DNA from: Molanna angustata
Lineage: Eukaryota; Arthropoda; Insecta; Trichoptera; Molannidae
Direction: 5' to 3'
Length of the DNA: 64,000 bases
Assembly: GCA_963576475.1 (NCBI GenBank)
Contig: OY754984.1
Location: 18,253,215 to 18,317,214 of the forward strand
Part shown: positions 32,930-43,925 of the stretch, piece after piece
Position numbering within the stretch: position 1 is the stretch's first letter
Layout of the letters: every line of letters begins with the position of its first letter
Position numbers and translations under genes: made by a program
The notes under the pieces: generated by a model
The model's database searches: none
Seen by the model: the letters and a program-made list of their open reading frames with translations, nothing else
What the model was told of the DNA's origin: nothing

Positions 32930-33930
32930 GTTTTCTTATTTTATGTAGAACTTTGGTGAATTTTATACAAAACTATTTCCTATGGATTAATCTTCTTCTT
33001 CTTTTATGTAGACCTTTTAGTCAGTTTTTATGCAATCTATTTCCAATAGTCTAATTCTTCTATTTTATGTATTTTTTCTTATTTTATGTAGACCATTGAA
33101 ATAGTTTTTTATACAAACTATTTCTTATAGTCTTATACTTATTCTTCTCTTTTTTATTTAGACTTTTGGGTTAGTTTTAAGTCTAATAGTCTATTGTGCA
33201 GAAATATTATTAACAATATGCACACTTGATGAAAATACATATGTAAAAACGAATGGGATGTGGGATGTGACGATGTAACCTGCACTAGAATATTTTCAAT
33301 ACTTTTGTTTAATCAAATTTAAACCATTTATATCATCCTATTTTGAATAATTTTCAACACCTTCATATTTGATTTCGTTGACGATATTTAAATAATGGGG
33401 GTTGTGGCCATTACTGAACTCTTCACAACGTTTATATTCAAATTAAAAACTATTTATTATAGTTTAAGTCTTTTTCTTCTTCGTTAATGTAGACTTTTGT
33501 GTCAATTTTAAGTCTATCAGTCTAATTGTGCAAAAATATAATGCACACTTGATGAAAAAATATAAAAACGAATGGGATGTGACCAACACTAGATCTTTTC
33601 AGTACATTATTTAATCAAATTTAAACCACATTCCAACATCCAAAATTACTAAATTTTCAATAGGTATATATTACAATTTGTTTTCGATGATAATATTTAA
33701 AAATGGGGGTTGTGTACAACGTTGATAAACTGTCATATTTCAAACCATTTCGCGTAGTCCATGCGTGCAGAAATTGTATATTATACTTCATTCACACTTT
33801 ATAGCAATATATAAAAAAGAATGGGTTGTGGCCATCACTTGAACATTTTACAATGCTTAAACTCAATCAAATTTCAAACCACTTTTCATAGTCCGATATT
33901 GCAAAATAATTGGGTGACAATATTATAAAA
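32930..33930 (+). repeat. Layered degenerate tandem repeats with box motif
   Basis: First, about four copies of a roughly 62-bp unit (TTTTATGTAGAC, TCTATTTCCAATAGTC). Then three or four longer diverged units with CACACTTGATGAAAA and the X-related box GAATGGGATGTGACCAACAC or GGGGTTGTGGCC at about 33270, 33405, 33575, 33705 and 33825. Confidence 0.65.
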
Positions 33931-33989
33931 ACGATTGCTTATTCCTTCACAGTTTTACATTCTTGGCCAACGGCGGGACATAAAGGCTA

Positions 33990-34362
33990 GTACCAAATAA
34001 TACTATAAAAAATGTTTCATATAACTTATTTAAATTGTACTTTTTTGTAATATTTTTATTGTTTGTATATTGTTATATTTATTTATTTATTTATATAATT
34101 TATGTACATGTGTACAAAGGCAGGTTTTTTTGCCATAAGGCAATTTCTTCCAACCAACCCGAGCAACGTGAAGTCTCTTAGTTAAATTGGTACAGTACTA
34201 ATTAAGTGAGAAATAAATTGATAAAAAATAACATAAAAGAGTAAGAAATATAAAAACAAAATTACAAAGAGAAAAAAATCAAAAGAGAGTTTAAAAATAA
34301 AAGAATAATAATAATAACACTGTTTAATAATATTGTTTGGTTTCAATAATAAAAAAAAAAAA
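33990..34362 (+). mobile_element. LINE family A 3' UTR, interrupted
   Basis: ACCAAATAATACTATAAAAA...TTGTACTTTTTTGTAATA and, after an interruption, ATTGTTTGGTTTCAATAAT plus A-run match the 3' end of the 5.1-kb copy. The interruption, about 34079-34325, is a minus-oriented LINE end. Confidence 0.75.
34079..34325 (-). mobile_element. LINE family C 3' end nested in family A
   Basis: Minus strand: GGTTGGTTGGAAGAAATTGC, CTTATGGCAAAAAAACC, TGTACAC...ATAAATAAATAAA. It shares this 3' motif with 38.06-38.33 kb, about 17.5 kb, and SINE S2. The flanks resemble ATATT on both sides, a weak target duplication. Confidence 0.65.
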
Positions 34363-34962
34363 AAAATTGAAAGTTTACAAGACCTGCAAGACTAGCAAGA
34401 CCAAAACCATCCCGGTCTTTATCTTGGTCATGCATTTGCTCATCACTACCCTTAACGTCTTTGGTGTTTATAGAGAATCGGGCTTGAGCTGTGCAGATAA
34501 ATAAATGTGTATAATTTGAACGTGGGTAGTGTTATTCGGAGACAGCAATATTGTATCTCTTGACTCGTCCCCTCTCGAGACATTTCTTTGGATCCTTCCC
34601 TTCACACCCATCCAGCTGCCCCCCTCGCACTGAAGGCCCTCCGGAACATTCCATGTTTTAATTTGACATCTGACACGTCCCCCGCCAGACCGTCACGACA
34701 CCTCACCTCACGACTTATTTTTCTTCTTGTGTTTCGTCATTCACATCGCAAAGGAAAGAAACTGTTCGATAATAATAACGAGAATAAATACATTCACATG
34801 GTCATGCCATCCCTTTCTGGGGCGACCCCTGCCATTCACTCCATCTCTTACGTCCATGTATATTTTTTTTTGGTCAATAGTTCATCGTTCATTCTTTCAA
34901 TGTGTCCAAACCACCTGAAGCAATATACTTTCATTTTACTTTTAATTATCCTTCTTTATATT

Positions 34963-35174
34963 AAAAAGCGGTGATAGCCCAGCGGTAAGGTCGTCGCCTC
35001 CCATGCGTGAGGTCGACGGTTCGAATCCGGGCGGGGCACGCACCTCTGAATTTTCAAAAAGTCTATGTCGCTTCAATGTTATAAACATACTAGCCAATTC
35101 CAGGATCATGGTCAAAGCGTACTCCGATAGAAACTGGACAAAAGCGCTAAGGGAAGGGAAGGGAAGGGAAGGGG
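34963..35174 (+). mobile_element. tRNA-derived SINE S1 with 14-bp target duplication
   Basis: GCGGTGATAGCCCAGCGGTA (A box), GACGGTTCGAATCCGG (B box), an approximately 110-bp body, and an (AAGGG)n tail. TCCTTCTTTATATT flanks it exactly (34949-34962 and 35175-35188). The only S1 copy seen in this window. Confidence 0.9.
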
Positions 35175-35237
35175 TCCTTCTTTATATTGCATTCTCTCCT
35201 TATGTCCTCATTTTTTTATTATATCAATACATAGACC

Positions 35238-35450
35238 GCCGACCGCCGTGGCACATTTGGTAAGCCGTTCGGTTTCTGTGCGGGCGTCCTAGGTTCGATT
35301 CCCAGCAGAGGAGAAATTTATTTAAATTCATTTCTCACGCTAATATTGCTTCTCTGGGCTGGAAACACTGGTTAGTTGGAAGAAATTGCCATACGGCAAT
35401 AAACTCGCCACTTGCACAGGGTGCAAGGAAGTGTTTATTATTATTATAAT
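35238..35450 (+). mobile_element. tRNA-derived SINE S2
   Basis: GACCGCCGTGGCACATTTGG (A box), CCTAGGTTCGATTCCCAG (B box), TAATATTGCTTCTCTGGGCT, then GGTTAGTTGGAAGAAATTGC with CATACGGCAATAAACTCGCC, and a (TTA)n tail. AATACATA flanks both ends (weak duplication). Confidence 0.85.
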
Positions 35451-35673
35451 ACATATCTACTCTATTACATATCTACTCTTCTTAGCTATCTCATTTCTAC
35501 AGCATTTATTCTACTTTCATGTGCCTTTTGCCAGCTCCACGTTTCACTGGCATACTTCAAAGTAAATATAAGTTTACATATTATATTCTTAGTACCTACT
35601 TATAAAGATGTCATTTATAGTTTTATGTTTTAGTTGTAAAAATATTGTAAAAATAAGCTATAGGAATATAGAT

Positions 35674-36442
35674 ATACAGACTTTTACAGGATAATACATT
35701 AGACATTTATACAGACTTATGCAGGATAACACATTGGACATTTATTCAGACTTTTACAGGATAATACATTGGACATTTACACAGACTTATACAGGATAAT
35801 ACAGTGGGCATTTATACAGACTTACATAGGATAATTTGTCGGCCTTCGTGGCTCAGTTGGTTAGATATCTGACTGCTGAGCCAAAGGTCCCGGGTTCGAT
35901 TCCCGGTGGAGACACAGTTTTTAATTGTGTTTTCAGTCTGGATCTGTGAGACGATTAATATCGTAAGTCTCCAGAATGTGGCAACTTGTTATTGGGTGCG
36001 TGTAAAATTAATATTTGACATAGTACCTGTTAGTTGCCCGAGAAGCAATATTAAATAAAATACATTGGACATTTATACAGACTTATACAGGATAATACAT
36101 TGGACATTTATTCAGACTTATACAGGATAATACATTGGACATTTACACAGACTTATACAGGATAATACAGTGGGCATTTATACAGACTTACATACACAGG
36201 ATAATACATTGGACATTTATACAGACTTATACAGGATAATACATTGGACATTTATACAGACGTATACAGGATAAAACATTGGACATTTATACAGACTTAT
36301 ACAGGATAATACATTGGACATTTATTCCGACTTAGACAGGATAATACACTGGACATTTATACAGACTTATACAGGATAATACTTGGACATTTATACAGAA
36401 TAATGCAATCGACAGTAGTACAGAATAATACATTCGACAGAT
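35674..36442 (+). repeat. 35-bp minisatellite
   Basis: Units of GGACATTTATACAGACTTAT plus ACAGGATAATACATT (35 bp), about 15 copies with point changes and a few length variants, decaying at the right (AATACATTCGACAG). Interrupted by a SINE at 35840-36060. Confidence 0.9.
35840..36060 (+). mobile_element. tRNA-derived SINE S3 inside the minisatellite
   Basis: CGGCCTTCGTGGCTCAGTTG, intact B box GGGTTCGATTCCCGG, then GTCTGGATCTGTGAG, TTATTGGGTGCG, GTTAGTTGCCCGAGAAGC and AATATTAAATAAAA. The repeat phase resumes with ACATTGGACATT. Confidence 0.9.
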
Positions 36443-36877
36443 AGGGTGTAAGTATAGTTAAGTAACGACTTTTCTTTTTGTTTCTAAATTCCTGTATGTA
36501 TGAGTAATGGTGTTGGCCAGTCGTGGTTATCATTTTTGAAATTTTGACATTTACTTTTGTTGCCTGTTGTATTTTCCTTTACCCGGCTCATGTGAAACAC
36601 TCGAAAACAATAATAGCATAGGGTGGAAGCACTATTCGAAGCCGGTGCCTCAGATCTCAATGAATAATAATCATAATACGAATATCAAATATGTATCGAA
36701 ATTGAAACTGTATTCGTCCTAACTTTGACATATCATATTTCGAAATCTGTCTTCATTGTAAATGATATCATACGTAGGTAATATATCGCCCATCATCAGG
36801 TGATCATATTAAGCTGAGCCGACTGAAGAAAAATATCCGAGTGAAAAAAATAATAAATTTATATTCTATCTGATTAT

Positions 36878-37489
36878 GGCCCGGTATTACAGTCGGCCCT
36901 CAACTCATTGAGTTTGTTAAACTCAAGATTAATGTTAAGGGGAGATTGAATCCATTTCCGTATTACAGTGCAATATGACATGTCAGTTACTAAATCTTCA
37001 ATTATAGACATATTTTACTTTTTCTGTGGTTATTATATGTCAAATTTTAAATAACCTCAAATAATACGAACTACAAAACGGGACGCTACGACTTGAATTA
37101 CTATTGTTTTATTATTTAACATGGTAAATTAAATTTTTTTCACCAAAATAATGCTTTTAAATGCCCATGTTCGTTTCAATATGGCTGTCAGTTTGTTTTG
37201 TTGTGTGGCGCCACCGTCGATACAACTAACGCCTCTAGTGATAGAACACTGAAACTACACTCGTTGCCTAACGCCTCTAGTGATAGAAACTGAAACTACA
37301 CGCGTTGCCTAGCAAATGACAGTTGACTCACCGTTAAGTACTTACTTAATCCGCCAGAAACGTTGAGTTAAATATTTGTCGTTTTAGTGACGTATTTAAG
37401 GGAAGATTAGGTCTAAACGGACACTGTAATACGCTATATTTTTGTAAAATTTGAGTTCAGCTCTTAAACTGAGACTGTAATACTGGGCC
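36878..37489. mobile_element. MITE with 17-bp TIRs (Harbinger-like?)
   Basis: GGCCCGGTATTACAGTC at the left and the complement of GGCCCAGTATTACAGTC at the right (16/17). TAT flanks both ends (36875-36877 and 37490-37492), a 3-bp target site that would suit PIF/Harbinger. Subterminal GTATTACAGTG/CACTGTAATAC repeats lie about 75 bp inside each end. An internal tandem duplication (37229-37313) contains CCTCTAGTGATAGAA twice. No ORF. Confidence 0.75.
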
Positions 37490-37789
37490 TATGTCAACAT
37501 ATTATTATTATTATTTTCTCAATTATTCCGGATGAAGGTACCTAATTGATTTGACATTAAGGAGGAAGAAAAAGGAGAAAAAGAGAAGAAAAAATGGAAA
37601 ATGTCTTTAATAATAATAACATGATAACATTCAATTTTGTATTTTCTCGAATGTAATGTGATGGAAGTAATGTCTGTGGGAGACGGTAGAGGGATGGCAC
37701 ATTCGCTCCTCCTCATTCCTCCGCCCGGAGATAATGGAATTTCGTCGAGACGAAGAGAAGATGCCACGGGACATTAAAAATATTATCTG

Positions 37790-38040
37790 AGACGCTGAAT
37801 CACGGCGCGTCACTACGGTAAAATATGACGGTTTTTAGAAATTCGGTTGACGAAAGGTGTATTTAGAAGGGAATTCGTCGCCGAGAAACTCATCGTCGAG
37901 GTGTTTCGCCGAAAGATTGGCTGCCAAAATGATTCGCACCGAAAATTCGTTATCACTGAGAACAATGTTCTTTCTTTCTCGACTAATCCAAAAAGATTTG
38001 CAGCAATGGTTGATTTATATTAATATATAAACAATAAATA
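37790..38040. other. No recognisable gene
   Basis: CG-containing sequence rich in TTCGTCG/CGCCGA motifs, without an open frame that suggests a protein. Confidence 0.35.
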
Positions 38041-38044
38041 ATTA

Positions 38045-38330
38045 CATGTAATAATATATTTATTTATTTATTTGAATCTTCTTGTACATACTATTTGTAC
38101 ACTGGCGGGCTTATAATATATACATAACGCCAGTCCTATACAAATTTTGTTTACAAGAATATAAAAAAATAAATTAGAAAAAATCATTTAAAAAATTAAC
38201 AGTAAATTTGTATATTTAACATTTACTCTGGTTGGTTGGAAGAAATTGCCATCAGGCAATAAGCCCGCCAGTGTACTAATTATATGTACAAGAAGACCAA
38301 AATAAATAAATAAATAAATTCGAACTATTT
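38045..38330. mobile_element. Two LINE family C 3' ends, head to head
   Basis: Left copy (38058-38165, minus) and right copy (38221-38330, plus) share AAGCCCGCCAGTGTAC...TATGTACAAGAAGA and (AAAT)n tails pointing outward. The right copy also has GGTTGGTTGGAAGAAATTGC with the TTGCC/GGCAA hairpin. Outward tails with truncated 5' ends meeting in the middle would suit twin priming or two separate insertions. Confidence 0.7.
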
Positions 38331-38497
38331 TTAGAAACACAATTAATTGAGAAAACTTAATATATTTTTAGACAAAATAAAAAACTTTGTAAAGAAAAAA
38401 AATAATTTTGTTTTGTTTTTTAGTTAATATTAACTAAAAATATTCTCTGTTTAATTTACTATTTACTACACAAATAATTTAAATATATACTTTTTAA

Positions 38498-38612
38498 CAT
38501 CTCAATAGAGACGAAGTTGGAATATTATAGAAGAACCAGGAACTCAGGCACCTACAGGGCTTACGACCTGTCATCGGCTGGTTTACGTGATCACTTTATG
38601 CGCTTGAATATA
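38498..38612 (+). repeat. Dispersed repeat Y, copy 1
   Basis: CATCTCAATAGAGACGAAGT...AGAACCAGGAACTCA...CACCTACAGGGC...ACCTGTCATCGGCTGG...GATCACTTTATGCGCTTG. Two further copies at 47157 and 54468 share this text; type unknown. Confidence 0.8.
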
Positions 38613-38619
38613 TACATTA

Positions 38620-39650
38620 ATATTCGTCGTAAAGAGAGTTCCTATAGATTCCTGTATATTTATATTTAAAAAATCTTTTGATATTATAGGAGTATTTCAA
38701 ATAAACTTTTTTTTTTATTTATATAATTTTTTTTTTGATTAATATAAAAATTTTATTTTTGGTTAAACAATTTATAAAAAAATACTCGAAACAAGTGGAT
38801 GATCGAATCAATTTAAATTTAGTACCTACATATGTATATCGCTTTGTTACTAAATCGAATTATTAAGATAAATTCGTTTTAAAAAGTAATATGAAATATC
38901 TTTGTTTAATATAATAGCTATATAAATAATAATAATATAATGTTCATTTTAAATTAAATGTCAAACGCACATCAGATTGCGGGGAATATTCGGGGACGGT
39001 TTTTAACATGCGGTTAAACCGATGCGGTTGAGTGGTTCGGATTTCCAATCCAGACATACCGCAGAGTGGTACCTACCGACATTCAAAGTGAATAACAAAT
39101 TATATAATATTATCTACCTATTAATGAAGGTGACTATATTCAAAACGACATGAGTATTTATACAGATTTATAGTGATATTAGATTTGCTGAAATTTAAAA
39201 ATAGCGACTGACAAAAATGCACATTTTAATTTTCTTATAAAATTATAAAATAAAAATAACACACGTTTCAATTTGTGTCTGTTAAAACGGGTCGATCGTT
39301 TCGACTAGTAAAAGCCTCTTCAGCTGGTTTTTTCACAGGACAAAACGTTCATCCTGTTTTTATTCGCCAAACATCTTGAACGAGCTTCCAGTTGCGCAGA
39401 GCGTTAATTCGTGACTTTTTGCTTCGTTGGTTTACGTGCAAATCGCCCCCCTTCTCGGCTAAAAGTTCAAGTTATTTGGCGACAACTATACATTTGGAGA
39501 GATCGCTGTCAGCCTGCTGTTTAATTTTTAAGTGTTTTATGTTAACAATATGTATCTATAAGAGTGTTACGTACAATTCATTTATTATCTATACAACTAC
39601 ATACATGCAAGACTCATCCTTCTTACTTTATACCTGTCCCTCTCTTAAAT
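38620..39650. other. No recognisable gene or repeat
   Basis: Very AT-rich, with homopolymer runs around 38710. Short frames without motifs. Confidence 0.4.
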
Positions 39651-39672
39651 AAGACGTACACTAACATAATGG

Positions 39673-39845
39673 GCCTGAGCCAAGTTGAAAACTCTTTACG
39701 ATATCGCCAAACGCTATTTTTTTGTATGGGATTTTACGCTTGTTGTTTGTTAGTGTAGTAAAAAATTCTACAACAAACATCAAATATCATACAAAAAAAA
39801 ATTAGCGTTTAGCGATATCATTAAGCGTTTTCAGCTTGGCTCGGC
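39673..39845. mobile_element. Foldback MITE, about 173 bp
   Basis: Left arm GCCTGAGCCAAGTTGAAAAC...GATATCGC.AAACGCTA...TTTTTTTGTATG; right arm CATACAAAAAAAAATTAGCG...GCGATATC...TTTCAGCTTGGCTCGGC. Arms of about 57 bp with some mismatches around an approximately 60-bp centre. No clear target duplication. Confidence 0.7.
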
Positions 39846-39959
39846 TACCACAAAACACATCGTCAAAAAACTACAAAAAACACATAACACCATGGATAAA
39901 TAACACCGTTCCAGATCATATCAATAACATAATTACACCTTATCAAATATAATTAACTT

Positions 39960-40215
39960 TCACATTTTTTTTTCTCAATATCAATTTTATGTATAATTTA
40001 ATTCAAGAACTTTACACATAATGGACTATTTATGCCACACAACTGTACAAATGAACACCTCGGCACAGGACTTCCTAGATTTCTAGTGAGGTGTTCATCG
40101 TACCCTAGCAATTACATACTTATCAATAACACACATAAACACACTTATATGTACACACGCATACATAACTTCTAGCTCGAGTTTGTAATTGAATTTGAAA
40201 TTTAAATAAATAAAT
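39960..40215 (+). mobile_element. LINE 3' end with conserved hairpin
   Basis: Holds the hairpin at 40051-40098 and, about 110 bp later, a TTTAAATAAATAAATG tail. No coding sequence is recognisable upstream, so only the 3' UTR survives. Confidence 0.6.
40051..40098 (+). other. Conserved LINE 3'-UTR hairpin, copy 5
   Basis: ATGAACACCTC-GGCAC-AGGA-CT-TCCT-AGATTTCTAGT-GAGGTGTTCAT. The outer stem is a perfect 11 bp; the inner stem AGGA/TCCT differs from AGGC/GCCT elsewhere. Confidence 0.8.
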
Positions 40216-40229
40216 GTAGAAAGTTTAGT

Positions 40230-41040
40230 GTTGCCATAACCCACTCATTTTATATTTAAATTAAATAAATAAACATTTTTTTAGTTTGGAATTGTCATTT
40301 ATTTAATTAATATTATTAATTAATTTTAATGTAAAATATTTTATTAATCCTGAATCTAATCCTTATCAACATTATGTTGGTTTTACTCTAATAAATAATA
40401 ATAAAATATATTATTCTGACTGCGTGAGGAACAAACAGTCCGATATTATGTGTTCAATTGTTTCCGGAAAAGCCGTGTATTGACTGAGTATATTTACAAA
40501 GAAGTCTAAGAAAATATCGCTGTATAAATCTCAGGAAGGCAGTCGGTTTAAGAGAAAGCCATCCACCTCCCCGTGAAAGATACTATGGGTGTCGGAAGTT
40601 TTGTAAGGGAGAGAGACAGAGAAAGATAGGATACGGCATTCGGAACATATTCAAGTAGTAAATTGAAATAAATACAGTATTCGGCAGTCTGTGGTCCGCA
40701 ATTGAGATGCTGCACGGTGTGCAGATAAAAGAGTTAAGAAAAGACGATAATAATATGTCCTCTGGCGGTCTTTATACCCAGTTCACTCCGCCGCTTCGAG
40801 ATTTACATCGCAGAGAACACACTTTGGAAAAGAAAGAAAATACATGGTTTAGATAAAGGTAGCAATGTGGAAGAGAATAATATCGAAAGAATCCTTAAAT
40901 TTGGTTGACAAAGAAATACAAATAAAATTTACATACATTTTCGAAGTAAACTTTAAGGCACATTCGAAATATTAAGTACTAGCGGACCCGACAGACGCAG
41001 TCGGTCCGCTTTTAAAGGAATTCGGGATTAGGTGTTAAAG
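40230..41040. other. No recognisable gene; one X-box
   Basis: Starts with an inverted X-related box (GTTTAGTGTTGCCATAACCC at about 40225). The rest shows no motif that I recognise. Confidence 0.4.
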
Positions 41041-41049
41041 GATAAATAT

Positions 41050-41610
41050 TCATCCTTTAGTTTTCTCTCCTAGAAACCGAAGTCAAATGCAGAATAGAAG
41101 CATCACGAGCCGCTTTTAATATAATGAGACAGATATTCTGCGATGACAATCTTAACTTGAAACTTCGGTCAGTCCTACTGTACGGAGTGGAATCGTGGAC
41201 CCTCAAAGTGAGTAGCATGAACCGGCTGGAGGCGTTCGAGATGTGGATACATCGGAAAATGCTCCGGATACCCTGGACGAATATAGTCAGCAACACAATA
41301 GTTCTTCAAAGAGCTAGAGTAAATAGAGAGCTTCTGACCAATATCAAAATCCGAAAGGTATCGTATTTGGGTCATGTGCTTTGAAGAGAAAAATATGAAT
41401 TGCTCCACTTGATCCTTATGGGCAAGATAGAGGGTCGAAGAGGTGTTGGAAGGAGACAAATTTCCTGGCTCCGCAATATACGCAACTGGACGGGCATAAG
41501 AAGTGTTGGAGAGCTGTTTCAGGCTGCCCAAGACAAGGACGCTTTCTCTCGGGTGATAGTCAACGTTGGGGGGACCTGACATGACACCAAAAGAAGAAGA
41601 AGTTTTCTCT
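41050..41610 (+). pseudogene. RTE-like LINE C-terminal fragment
   Basis: Plus-strand codons: SRAAFNIMRQIFCDDNLNLK, LLYGVESWTLKVSSMNRLEA, FEMWIHRKMLRIPWT, VSYLGHVL, a TGA, then KIEGRRGVGRRQISWLRNIR and ELFQAAQDKDAFSRVIV. This is an RTE-like C-terminus with a single stop in an otherwise open frame of about 170 codons, so it is fairly young. Confidence 0.8.
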
Positions 41611-41753
41611 TGATAATACAAAATGAGTTAGATGACGTAATATCCGTAGACTTCCGTAGTCTTGCTGAATGTACCTACTTCAAACAATGATCTGAGAAAT
41701 TCTACGTTATGGATAGGATATAAAGTGTTTTATTATTGATAGATATGAATGAT

Positions 41754-41929
41754 GTCCTATTCTGATTCGTCTAAATTTATCCGTCTGAATTTAAGTATTG
41801 AGAAATATCAAAAATTTGACTGCATTTATACGGGACTCATTACGTCACACCGCGCGGATAAAATCCTTTTATCCACGGTCGCAAGTTGATTTAGACGTTT
41901 TCGTATTCTGAAATGAATCAGAATAGGAC
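41754..41929. mobile_element. MITE with 15-bp TIRs, 176 bp
   Basis: GTCCTATTCTGATTC and its exact reverse complement form the termini; a second, subterminal pair CGTCTAAAT / ATTTAGACG lies just inside. Flanks share only AT. No ORF. Confidence 0.8.
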
Positions 41930-41934
41930 ATATT

Positions 41935-43500
41935 ACGTATTTTAATGAAAGTATTATGACTATAAATTAAATTTATTTTTTGTAGTGTACTGTGATGGGG
42001 TGCACAGTATTATCTCCTTAATTATTACTGAGATGGTTTTCTTCAATAAAAAACTCAGTGGTTATTTCTACAATATATCTCTGTATTACACCAGTACGGG
42101 CCCTATGGCAGAATGCCTCCTACTCTCTCATACCAAACCTATATAGGCACACCATCCGTCTCTAAATATTCGTCATTTAGGAAAAAAACAAAAATGTTAT
42201 CAAATATGATTTTTATTTTCACAACCTAGTTCTTATTTACGAACACAATAACCCGAAATGTCCCATTTCCAGTGAACTTGACCAAAATAAATAATAACGT
42301 TTATGTGAGAGCTGTACTGGGATATCCTTTTATTTTCTAAATTTTAGCTCTAAATATAGAAATAAAAAAAAATATATAGAAATATTCTTTAATTTTTTTC
42401 CTATATATTGGCCTTAATAAGGATTTTAGAAAACAACCATGATTTAATTTAGTCGTGATTTTAAACAATTGAAAATCTTAAAACAACATTATCTCAAAAC
42501 AATGTTTTGTGAGATGTCCCACTACAGTTCTCAGGCGACGATATATAGTATTTTTAATCAGTATAGGTACCTCAAAAGTATTGTCTGAATGTCTGTCAAG
42601 CCACAATGGTATCTCCACCAAAAGGGTTGTAATTATTCAAATACCCTATAATGGTCCTTTTAACTTTACAGTTAAATAACTGTTATATTTTGTTATTTTC
42701 AGTAAATTTATCAAACATTATTATTGTTTTGTTTTCCCAAAACTTCCATTCCCCTCGATAAGTTTGCGATATCAGATTGTAATTAATAACAGGTCAATGA
42801 TTTCGATGATACACATAATATATTGTGAATCATCGAAACCTTCACAATTCACTACTAGGAAAATTCCACCATTTTATAATATAAATATAGTATTTTGTGA
42901 ACCACAGCTATCAAAAAATAACTTTCTGGAGAAAAAATAAAGTCAAAATTTATATATTGAAGAAAACTAATATATCTATCTATCTATTTAAATATCTATC
43001 TTGAATTTCTTTTACTACAATGTATCTACTGTAGTGCCATTTACAGTCACTGCTAGAAAACAAAAGTTTGAACATGTTTTTGTAGGTATCAGAGTCGAAT
43101 GTGAAATCAATTATGCCTTCTTATTGAGTTCCCTTATCAGCATTTTTTTAAGTTCTATATATTTGAATAATGAGTAACAGATCACCTGAAAATAGGACAT
43201 TATTACTATTGTCATATATGAAGTAGGTAATGTAATTTAAAAGAAACAGTTAATTTGTTCTTCCAAAATTTTATTTGCCTGATTAGTTTTATAGGACACG
43301 TCCTACATGGTCACAGGTTTCAAAGAAACTAAAGCAAGAAGCCGAATACAATGTAAATGGTTCATCACACAAGTAGTCAAAGGATGAAAACTTATGGTAC
43401 ATGAACGATGGTGTTTTATTAGTAAATAGTATGAAATATGAATCTATATAAGACAAAAACATGATTATAGTTAACTAAGATATTTACAATATAAATATTT
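41935..43500. other. TE-poor stretch, nothing recognised
   Basis: AT-rich unique-looking sequence. No ORF with a family motif, no tandem repeat, no tRNA-like fold. Confidence 0.4.
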
Positions 43501-43504
43501 AATT

Positions 43505-43695
43505 ATGTTTGATGTTAATTTACAGAAATGGGGCTACAGAGAGGAAGATACCTGTGAGTGTGGCACTGTGCAGGGCAACTCGCACCTTCTCTCATGCCCC
43601 TTGATTGGAGATACATGTACACATGAAGACACCGTGACAGCGAAGGAAAGCGGCATACGGGTGGCCGAGCACTGGAGTTTTCTAATTTGATGGTG
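43505..43695 (+). pseudogene. LINE C-terminal zinc-cluster remnant
   Basis: The frame reads VNLQKWGYREEDTCECGTVQ, HLLSCPLIGDTC, EDTVTAKESGIRVAEHWSF. The C-x-C-G...H-x3-C cluster and the trailing A-x2-W pattern match tails of Jockey-like LINEs. About 60 residues survive. Confidence 0.65.
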
Positions 43696-43804
43696 TTCCG
43701 GACACGGAAAATAAGTAAGTATTTACAGAAATATGTTGAAAACATTGAGATGGATCAGGTATAGTTACTTTCGTTAATTTTACTATGAAGTAGGTATCAA
43801 AGAA

Positions 43805-43925
43805 ACCTTTTTGTAACGCCATCTATTGAGAAATTGGTTTATTTGTAAACAATGAAAGCAACAGTAGGTACTTTTAAATAAGATTATGGTGTTCTCGCAC
43901 AGATGTCACCCCTGAACTGTGCCAG
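43805..43925 (+). repeat. Dispersed repeat Z, copy 1
   Basis: TTGTAACGCCATCTATTGAG, AATTGGTTTATTTGTAAACA, GTCACCCCTGA. A second copy lies at 47720-47835 next to a foldback palindrome. Type unknown. Confidence 0.65.

Larger units (their letters stand above)
34795..35565 (-). pseudogene. RTE-like LINE remnant carrying two SINEs
   Basis: Minus-strand pieces match the 20.9-kb copy in order: TATGCCAGTGAAACGTGGAG near 35555, then CACATTGAAAGAATGAACG and CATGACCATGTGAATG near 34800-34900. Two SINE insertions (34963-35174 and 35238-35450) separate the pieces. Coding capacity is lost. Confidence 0.75.

Noticed and set aside
35840..35915. Functional tRNA gene
   Set aside because: Same reasoning: the tRNA-like head of SINE S3, repeated at 30.0, 48.2 and 62.9 kb.
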